Assembly: GCA_028281205.1 (NCBI GenBank)
Contig: JANQKJ010000281.1
Span: 1-11,260 of the forward strand
Source of the DNA: Gammaproteobacteria bacterium
GTDB lineage: Bacteria; Pseudomonadota; Gammaproteobacteria; UBA4575
Direction of reading: 5' to 3'
Length of the DNA: 11,260 nt
Both the position numbers and the translations under genes were made by a program. The stretch's first letter is position 1; every line of letters begins with the position of its first letter. The notes beneath the pieces were generated by a model. The model was not told the origin of the DNA. It saw only the letters and a program-made list of their open reading frames with translations, and did no database searches. Shown one piece after another: positions 7,598 to 11,260 of this stretch.

Positions 7598-7912
7598 TTA
7601 AAAGATGGCCAAAAAGTAAGGCAACCAGCCAATCACCATAAATGCAACTACTGCTAACTCAGTCCACATAATGGAGCGGAATTTTTTACGCTCTTCACCA
7701 GTAGTATCACTTGCACGGATTTTAGACATTAAGGCGTCAAATAAAATTACCATCATAATAATAGGTCCTGCGGCAGGTGCTACTAGAGTAGGGATTACCT
7801 CTATGCCTTGCTTGACGGCATAGGTACCTGCAGGGGGTGCAATTAATGTATCAAATATACCTAATAGCAATAATGAAATGCGTAAAAAGCCTAGATCTTG
7901 AAGGAGGGTCAT
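7598..7912 (-). CDS. Small membrane protein of unknown function upstream of the SpmAB-like gene
   Basis: A 104-residue protein that I do not recognise. It has three hydrophobic stretches (about 8-26, 40-62 and 84-103) that look membrane-spanning. A short charged loop lies between the second and third (SKIRASDTTGEERKKFRS, 63-80) and would face the cytoplasm by the positive-inside rule. The first loop contains the small-residue motif APPAGTYAV (25-33), repeated in flavour by APAAGP (45-50). There are no cysteines or histidines to suggest metal or redox chemistry. The ATG at 7910-7912 is well placed but lacks a clear Shine-Dalgarno. Its stop lies 10 bases before the ATG of the SpmA-SpmB-like protein, so the two are almost surely co-transcribed, and the small protein may be an accessory subunit of that transporter-like protein. 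That partnership is inference from position. Confidence 0.75.
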   Translation of the reverse strand: MTLLQDLGFLRISLLLLGIFDTLIAPPAGTYAVKQGIEVIPTLVAPAAGPIIMMVILFDALMSKIRASDTTGEERKKFRSIMWTELAVVAFMVIGWLPYFLAIF

Positions 7913-8003
7913 ATATAGAGATTTAGTTCAAAAACCTTATTGTAGCAGAGCTAATGGTTGAACTTGATCAGATAAATGTTTAATACAAGATGACATAAAT
8001 CAT

Positions 8004-8021
8004 ACAAATTGCCTAATTTGT
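8004..8021. promoter_or_regulatory. Inverted repeat abutting the cytochrome c promoter (possible operator)
   Basis: ACAAATT (8004-8010) and AATTTGT (8015-8021) are perfect 7-base arms around GCCT, ending directly at the proposed −35 hexamer of the cytochrome c gene. The placement suits an activator or repressor site. It does not match the FNR/Anr consensus. The regulator is unknown and the site could be chance in AT-rich DNA. Confidence 0.3.
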
Positions 8022-8049
8022 TTGTGAAATCTGTCGTTAATTGTAAAAT
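8022..8049 (+). promoter_or_regulatory. Putative sigma-70 promoter for the cytochrome c gene
   Basis: TTGTGA (8022-8027, 4 of 6 matches to the −35 consensus) lies 16 bases before TAAAAT (8044-8049, 5 of 6 matches to the −10). Transcription would start near 8056, giving a leader of about 43 bases with a good AGGAG (8085-8089) nine bases before the ATG. Confidence 0.5.
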
Positions 8050-8098
8050 GCTCGCACTTTTTTGTCTGGATTCAGTTTATTTACAGGAGTTATAAATC

Positions 8099-8407
8099 AT
8101 GAAGTCAATTTTAATGGGATTAATTGCTGGCGTGGCATTGGTTGCCACTACCGCGAATGCGGGTGATATTGCAGCCGGTAAAGCAAAGTCAGCGGTTTGT
8201 GCAGCATGTCATGGTGGTGAAGGTATTAGCCCTACACCTATATGGCCAAACCTTGCAGGCCAAAAAGAGCAATATCTTGTTGCTCAGATAAAGGCATTCA
8301 GAGACGGTACGCGTCAAAATGCTCAAATGGCACCCATGGTGGCTAATCTTAGTGATGAAGATATTGCTAACTTAGCTGCTTTCTATGCGAGTCTTGGTTG
8401 CAAGTAA
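8099..8407 (+). CDS. Periplasmic class I cytochrome c (c553/c554-like)
   Basis: A 102-residue precursor of a small electron-carrier cytochrome c. Residues 1-21 form a Sec signal peptide ending in the cleavage site ANA-GD, leaving a mature domain of about 81 residues. The covalent heme site is C34-A-A-C37-H38, followed by the class I GGEG...PNLAGQ pattern. The distal heme ligand is likely M77 or M80 in NAQMAPMVANLSDEDI, and the C-terminal LAAFYASL helix is typical of c4/c5-related single-heme cytochromes. It would shuttle electrons in the periplasm, for instance between the bc1 complex and an oxidase or another reductase; the partner cannot be told from here. It has its own promoter, a strong Shine-Dalgarno and a strong terminator, so it appears to be a single-gene, well-expressed unit. 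The C-terminal cysteine (C101) is unusual for a protein this small and could form an extra disulfide. Confidence 0.93.
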   Translation: MKSILMGLIAGVALVATTANAGDIAAGKAKSAVCAACHGGEGISPTPIWPNLAGQKEQYLVAQIKAFRDGTRQNAQMAPMVANLSDEDIANLAAFYASLGCK

Positions 8408-8453
8408 TATTATCTGTGTCATCTATTAGTCAGCTAGGCATAGTTGATTAAAT

Positions 8454-8492
8454 AAAAAGGTCGCCCAAGCATACGTTGAGGCGACCTTTTTT
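8454..8492. terminator. Bidirectional intrinsic terminator between cytochrome c and CopD-like genes
   Basis: GGTCGCC (8459-8465) pairs perfectly with GGCGACC (8480-8486). The stem is extended outward by A5 (8454-8458) with T5 (8487-8491) and inward by CAA/TTG. On the plus strand the stem ends in T6 (8487-8492); on the minus strand the A-run gives a T5 tail. It therefore can stop both the cytochrome c transcript and the convergent CopD-like transcript, whose stop codon is 27 bases away. Confidence 0.93.
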
Positions 8493-8518
8493 GTGCAGTG
8501 AATGTAAGTATTGTTGTT

Positions 8519-9001
8519 TTACATTGGTAGATGCTCAAGGCCAATGGCAGTAATGATTGTCAATAGCCCGATGAGTAAATTAATGCCAACCAGTTTTCTT
8601 ATTTGTGCCAGACTCTTGCCGCCTTCTTGATAATTTTCTTCATTGACTGCACGACGTAATCTTTTGAATGGAGCAAAGAACACATGCAGGAAGATTAAAA
8701 TCATAATAATGCCAAGTGCCTGCATAATGTGCACATACCAGGCAACTCCTGCAAAGCCATTAAATGCTGAAAAAATCATCCAGTAGCCGGTTAGCGGAAT
8801 AATAATAATGGCTAGCCATACCCATATGAAAAAATGCGTCAGAGTACGAGACCATAAAGCTAGTCGCACCGCTGGTTCCAGTAATTTTGCTGCTACTGGT
8901 CTTAATGCCATATAGGCAAAAAACATTCCTCCCACCCAAACAACGGCTGCAAGCACATGTAATGTCACAGCAATAGAAAAGTAATACGGTTCGATATCCA
9001 T
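8519..9001 (-). CDS. CopD-family four-helix membrane protein
   Basis: A 160-residue integral membrane protein resembling the CopD domain family. Four hydrophobic helices are visible (about 8-30, 55-79, 88-110 and 136-153). The first contains SIAVTLHVLAAVVWVGGMFFAYMALRP, given by position 9-35, with the LHxxaavxWvGGmff pattern characteristic of this family; H15, H56 and H91/H105 are membrane-embedded histidines that could bind metal or heme. The loop FAPFKRLRRAVNEENYQEGG (109-128) is positively charged and probably cytoplasmic. CopD proteins are associated with copper import in copper-resistance operons, but stand-alone small members like this one are of unproven function and are sometimes compared to heme-b membrane proteins. 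No copC or other copper gene is adjacent. The ATG at 8999-9001 lacks a clear Shine-Dalgarno. It diverges from rpe and converges on the shared terminator with the cytochrome c gene. Confidence 0.8.
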   Translation of the reverse strand: MDIEPYYFSIAVTLHVLAAVVWVGGMFFAYMALRPVAAKLLEPAVRLALWSRTLTHFFIWVWLAIIIIPLTGYWMIFSAFNGFAGVAWYVHIMQALGIIMILIFLHVFFAPFKRLRRAVNEENYQEGGKSLAQIRKLVGINLLIGLLTIITAIGLEHLPM

Positions 9002-9034
9002 AATAATTTTATTGAGATGTTTTTATTTGCCGTT

Positions 9035-9040
9035 ATTATA
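9035..9040 (-). promoter_or_regulatory. Perfect −10 hexamer upstream of the CopD-like gene
   Basis: The minus strand reads TATAAT at 9040-9035, about 34 bases before the ATG at 9001, giving an expected leader of roughly 27 bases. No good −35 is found at 16-18 bases, so an activator may be involved or the match may be chance. Confidence 0.35.
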
Positions 9041-9047
9041 GATCAGA

Positions 9048-9075
9048 TTGCATGTCGGGATTATATAAATATCAT
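9048..9075 (+). promoter_or_regulatory. Weak candidate promoter for rpe
   Basis: TTGCAT (9048-9053) is 16 bases before TATCAT (9070-9075, 5 of 6 matches to the −10). The expected start near 9082 gives a leader of about 55 bases. That leader contains an imperfect inverted repeat (TTAAC 9095-9099 with GTTAA 9105-9109). The −35 is poor, so this is tentative. Confidence 0.3.
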
Positions 9076-9137
9076 TTTAGCGCATGCAAAACTCTTAACC
9101 CTAAGTTAAAGTAACGCCTTTAAAACGGCAGAGTGTC

Positions 9138-9803
9138 ATGGATAATTGGATTGCACCATCAATTCTTTCAGCAGATTTCGCGCGCTTAGGAGAAGAAGTC
9201 GATAATGTGCTAGCAGCGGGCGCAGATATTGTTCATTTTGATGTGATGGATAATCACTATGTGCCTAATTTAACTATTGGACCGCTGGTGTGTGATGCCT
9301 TGAGAAAACATGGTGTGACTGCACCCATTGATGTGCATTTAATGGTATCGCCTGTAGATCGCCTGATTACTGATTTTGCTAACGCCGGCGCAAGTTATAT
9401 TACTTTTCATCCTGAAGCGAGTGAGCACATTGATCGTAGCCTGCAGCTGGTGCGTGATTCTGGGTGTAAAAGTGGTTTGGTATTTAACCCTGCCACACCG
9501 TTACATTATTTGGACTATGTGCTGGATAAGGTTGACATGATATTGCTAATGTCAGTCAACCCAGGTTTTGGTGGACAAGCATTTATTGAGTCAAGTATTG
9601 ATAAATTAAAAGCTGCGCGTGCAATGATAGATCAATCAGGATTACCCATACGTTTGGAAATTGATGGTGGTGTTAAGGTGGATAATATTCAGCGTATTAA
9701 AGCTGCAGGCGCAGATACGTTCGTTGCAGGTTCGGCAATTTTTAATTCGAACAACTATCAAAACACTATTTCTGCTATGCGCGATAAAATCGCTAAAGCT
9801 TGA
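9138..9803 (+). CDS. rpe: Ribulose-phosphate 3-epimerase
   Basis: Rpe interconverts ribulose 5-phosphate and xylulose 5-phosphate in the pentose phosphate and Calvin cycles; it is a cytoplasmic TIM-barrel metalloenzyme. The 221-residue protein has every active-site landmark: APSILSADF (6-14), VHFDVMDNHYVPN (32-44, with metal ligand H33 and catalytic D35), DVHLMV (65-70, metal ligand H67), MSVNPGFGGQAFI (138-150) and LEIDGGV (173-179, catalytic D176), then the phosphate-binding VAGSAIF (196-202). Length is normal. The ATG is preceded by a modest GGCAGAG Shine-Dalgarno. It is followed on the same strand by gph and trpE, an order found in many Proteobacteria. A 142-base gap with a candidate promoter separates it from gph. 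Confidence 0.98.
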   Translation: MDNWIAPSILSADFARLGEEVDNVLAAGADIVHFDVMDNHYVPNLTIGPLVCDALRKHGVTAPIDVHLMVSPVDRLITDFANAGASYITFHPEASEHIDRSLQLVRDSGCKSGLVFNPATPLHYLDYVLDKVDMILLMSVNPGFGGQAFIESSIDKLKAARAMIDQSGLPIRLEIDGGVKVDNIQRIKAAGADTFVAGSAIFNSNNYQNTISAMRDKIAKA

Positions 9804-9916
9804 TAGAGCGCTTTAATTTATTGTGTTGCTCTGTTAAATATAGCCTAAAATTCTTGAGTATCAGCTTGTACGCTGTTTTTTGTTCGCGCTGTTAAAATTA
9901 TGTCTGGCAAGATGCT

Positions 9917-9922
9917 TATAAT
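9917..9922 (+). promoter_or_regulatory. Perfect −10 hexamer upstream of gph
   Basis: TATAAT (9917-9922) lies in the rpe-gph gap; a TG dinucleotide sits two bases before it, close to an extended −10. A −35-like TTAAAA (9892-9897) is 19 bases away, a long spacing. The start near 9929 would give a leader of about 29 bases to the preferred gph ATG. Confidence 0.4.
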
Positions 9923-9957
9923 TCACAAATTCTCAAGTTACTAAAGTGGATGCAAGG

Positions 9958-10632
9958 ATGCCAGAAGTAGAAATGCTGACCCCGCATTGGTTGTGTTTTG
10001 ATTTGGATGGCACGTTGGTGGATAGTGTCCCGGATATCACTTTCAGTTTGAATGAAATGCTTAGGCACATGGAATTGCCTGTCGTCAACGAATCGATAGC
10101 ACGCAGCTGGATTGGTAATGGTGCTGCAAAACTAATTAATCGCGCATTAACACATGCCTTATTGTCACAACCAGATCAAAATACTTTTGATCAGGCAAAA
10201 AGCTATTTCTTTGCTGCCTATGAAAAAAATATTGCTGTTAAAACGATTGTTTATCCGGATTGTATTGAATTACTACAGCATATATCTGGTAAAAACATAG
10301 CTATGGCGTGTGTAACCAATAAGCCAAGAAAATTTACTTCACCATTACTGGAAAAGTTAGCCATGGCGGAATATTTCACTACTCTGGTCTGTGGTGATGA
10401 CTTGCCCACACAAAAACCAGATCCAGGTATGATATTGAGCGCAATTACTCAGTTGGGTGGAGAGCCGGAAAATGGGTTTATGGTGGGCGATTCACAAACC
10501 GATATGGCGGCTGCAAGAGCCGCCGGAACAGGTGCAATTTATGTGTCCTATGGCTATAATCGCGGCGTTTGTGTAGAAAAGTACCAACCAATCTGCGTAA
10601 ACAGCCTAAGTGAATTGATTCAAATACTATAA
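9958..10632 (+). CDS. gph: Phosphoglycolate phosphatase (HAD superfamily)
   Basis: Gph dephosphorylates 2-phosphoglycolate, formed by rubisco oxygenation or DNA-end repair. It is a cytoplasmic HAD hydrolase with an inserted helical cap. Numbering from the ATG at 9958 (224 residues), the four HAD motifs are FDLDGTLVDS (14-23, nucleophile D15 and acid/base D17), VTNKP (119-123), K153 in TQKPDP and GDSQTDM (177-183). The cap (about 25-95) includes WIGNGAAKLINRAL, typical of Gph. Three starts are possible: GTG 9946, ATG 9958 and ATG 9973. I chose 9958 because AAGTGGA (9944-9950) sits 7 bases before it as a Shine-Dalgarno; with the GTG the protein has 228 residues. The pairing with rpe and trpE supports the symbol. 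Closely related HAD phosphatases with other substrates cannot be excluded. Confidence 0.93.
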   Translation: MPEVEMLTPHWLCFDLDGTLVDSVPDITFSLNEMLRHMELPVVNESIARSWIGNGAAKLINRALTHALLSQPDQNTFDQAKSYFFAAYEKNIAVKTIVYPDCIELLQHISGKNIAMACVTNKPRKFTSPLLEKLAMAEYFTTLVCGDDLPTQKPDPGMILSAITQLGGEPENGFMVGDSQTDMAAARAAGTGAIYVSYGYNRGVCVEKYQPICVNSLSELIQIL

Positions 10633-10699
10633 ATTCTATTCAATAAGAAGAGTTCAGTTAATGTTTATATTTCATAGCAAGTGTTGGCGATGGGGTGTC

Positions 10700-10721
10700 A
10701 TTTGGCAAAGCGCTGCCAAAT
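10700..10721. promoter_or_regulatory. Perfect inverted repeat overlapping a −35-like hexamer upstream of trpE
   Basis: ATTTGGCA (10700-10707) and TGCCAAAT (10714-10721) are perfect 8-base arms around AAGCGC. The left arm contains TTGGCA (10702-10707, 5 of 6 matches to the −35 consensus), with a weak −10-like TCCTAT 17 bases on (10725-10730). A start near 10737 would leave a 25-base leader before trpE. The arrangement suits a repressor operator controlling trpE. No T-run follows the stem, so it is not a good intrinsic terminator for gph. Confidence 0.4.
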
Positions 10722-10761
10722 AATTCCTATTTTGCTTTAATCACTATGAACTTAAACTTAC

Positions 10762-11214
10762 ATGAACAAACAATCATTCTCTGATCTAGCCGAACAAGGC
10801 TACACATATATTCCAGTCTACCGTGAAGTCGCTGCCGACTTGGATACGCCGCTAAGTGCGTATTTGAAACTTGCCAATTGTCAGAACAGTTTTCTTTTTG
10901 AATCTGTACAAGGAGGTGAACGTTGGGGGCGCTATTCTATTATTGGTTTGCGCTGCCATGATCACATCCAGATTCATGGCACAAATATTTCACTTTTCAG
11001 TAATGGTAGCTGTATTGAACAAATAGAATGTGATGATCCATTGCAGTGGATTGATGACTATCGCAAGCAATTTAAAATACCCTACCAGGCCACCGACAAA
11101 ACGTGGCAGTTGTTCAATCTCAGGCACTTTAAATTGCTTGCGATAGTCGTCAATCCACTGCAATGGATCATCACATTCTATTTGTTCAATACAGTTACCA
11201 TTACTGAAAAGTGA
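10762..11214 (+). CDS. trpE: Anthranilate synthase component I, N-terminal fragment with a foldback end
   Basis: TrpE uses chorismate and ammonia from TrpG to make anthranilate, the first committed step of tryptophan synthesis. Residues 1-105 are authentic TrpE N-terminal domain: YTYIPVYREVAADLDTP (14-30), SAYLKL (32-37), FLFESVQGGERWGRYSIIG (44-62) and DDPLQWIDDYRKQFK (91-105). The region around LLES...S is where tryptophan binds for feedback inhibition in the family, and FESVQGGERWGRYS matches it. After K105 (base 11076) the reading is no longer TrpE: residues 106-150 are translated from inverted TrpE sequence (see the repeat entry), so the frame to 11214 is a chimera. A normal TrpE is about 500 residues; the catalytic domain is absent. 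The real continuation is visible on the opposite strand. The ATG lacks a clear Shine-Dalgarno. The position after rpe-gph supports the identification. Confidence 0.85.
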   Translation: MNKQSFSDLAEQGYTYIPVYREVAADLDTPLSAYLKLANCQNSFLFESVQGGERWGRYSIIGLRCHDHIQIHGTNISLFSNGSCIEQIECDDPLQWIDDYRKQFKIPYQATDKTWQLFNLRHFKLLAIVVNPLQWIITFYLFNTVTITEK

Positions 11215-11230
11215 AATATTTGTGCCATGA
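10974..11230. repeat. 103-base inverted duplication of trpE around a 51-base spacer
   Basis: Arm 10974-11076 is the reverse complement of 11128-11230 over 103 bases with two mismatches (11009 against 11195; 11055 against 11149). The spacer 11077-11127, read on the minus strand, continues the minus-strand arm as TrpE (VPEIEQLPRFVGGLVGY). The plus strand therefore turns back at AAA (11074-11076) onto a strand further inside trpE. Such foldbacks are typical of template-switch chimeras. Confidence 0.93.
11074..11230 (-). pseudogene. trpE: trpE fragment on the minus strand (inverted arm plus spacer)
   Basis: Reading the minus strand from 11229 to 11074 gives the same TrpE residues as positions 72-105 of the plus-strand copy, with S83 replaced by N. 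It then runs 18 residues further into true TrpE (VPEIEQLPRFVGGLVGYF), which resembles the family's 'lPrF.GGlvGYfgYD' segment at the domain boundary. It has no start codon of its own in a sensible context and is not an independent gene. Its value is that it shows what should follow K105 in the intact trpE. Confidence 0.85.
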
Positions 11231-11260
11231 TCACATCCAGATTCATGGCACAAATATTTC

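Larger units (their letters stand above)
10954..11260. repeat. 38-base exact direct repeat closing the window (second strand switch)
   Basis: Bases 11223-11260 are identical to 10954-10991 and in the same orientation. Within the first copy, TGCCATGA (10954-10961) and TCATGGCA (10974-10981) are perfect 8-base inverted repeats. The outer end of the inverted arm therefore also reads TGCCATGA, and the sequence leaves the inverted arm and resumes plus-strand trpE exactly there. Confidence 0.9.

Noticed and set aside
7588..7632. TTG-initiated N-terminal extension of the SpmAB-like protein
   Set aside because: It would overlap the upstream gene by 35 bases and add 15 residues not seen in SpmA proteins; the ATG at 7587 fits better.
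7960..7985. Possible FNR/Anr box near TTGATCAGATAAA upstream of the cytochrome c gene
   Set aside because: Only one half-site (TTGAT) is present; the second ATCAA half at four-base spacing is missing.
9862..9881. Intrinsic terminator after rpe
   Set aside because: CAGC/GCTG before T6 is only a four-base stem; too weak to call.
10746..10784. Short open frame overlapping the trpE start as a trp leader peptide
   Set aside because: It encodes 12 residues with no Trp codon, overlaps the trpE start in another frame and has no Shine-Dalgarno.
10990..11253. Minus-strand open frame of 87 residues at the window end as an independent gene
   Set aside because: It is reverse-strand trpE sequence plus translated inverted repeat, opening at a TTG inside the duplicated segment; it is a by-product of the foldback.

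Overview
The window looks like core chromosome of a beta- or gammaproteobacterium. The reasons are the long (295-residue) PurC, the purC/purE-purK arrangement, the rpe-gph-trpE order, a small periplasmic cytochrome c, and a DeaD-type helicase with close gammaproteobacterial similarity. Base composition is moderately AT-rich (roughly 40% GC by eye, not computed). I cannot name a genus. There are no tRNA or rRNA genes, no CRISPR array, no transposase and no phage genes, and no gene-free stretch exceeds 300 bases (the largest gap is about 186 bases).

Left part (1-3019, minus strand): purC is followed by a FemAB/CelD-like GNAT acyltransferase, a NYN-domain putative ribonuclease (20-base gap) and, after a 162-base gap, the 5' end of a DeaD-like DEAD-box RNA helicase that runs off the window. 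Centre-left (3164-6350, plus strand): purE, purK, an AcuI/YhdH-type quinone oxidoreductase/acryloyl-CoA reductase and a membrane-anchored thioredoxin-like protein, with 1-base and 10-base overlaps that suggest translational coupling. purC and purE diverge from a 144-base intergenic region, so three steps of IMP synthesis flank one control region: PurE and PurK carboxylate AIR, and PurC then joins aspartate to CAIR.

Centre (6355-9001): a fused SpmA-SpmB 'gate' membrane protein sits with an unrecognised 104-residue membrane protein (minus strand). A cytochrome c (plus) and a CopD-like four-helix membrane protein (minus) converge on a strong bidirectional terminator.

Right part (9138-11260, plus strand): rpe, gph and the start of trpE, an order found in many Proteobacteria, where trpG/trpD/trpC often follow. 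The last ~190 bases are not normal gene sequence. trpE is intact for 105 codons, then folds back on itself: a 103-base inverted repeat around a 51-base spacer. The sequence then switches strand a second time to finish with an exact 38-base copy of earlier trpE sequence. This looks most like a foldback (template-switch) chimera from amplification, sequencing or assembly at a contig end, though a real quasi-palindromic rearrangement cannot be excluded from sequence alone. It is the most unusual structure in the window. Apart from it, I see housekeeping genes and a few under-characterised small proteins, and no clear novel defence or mobile system.
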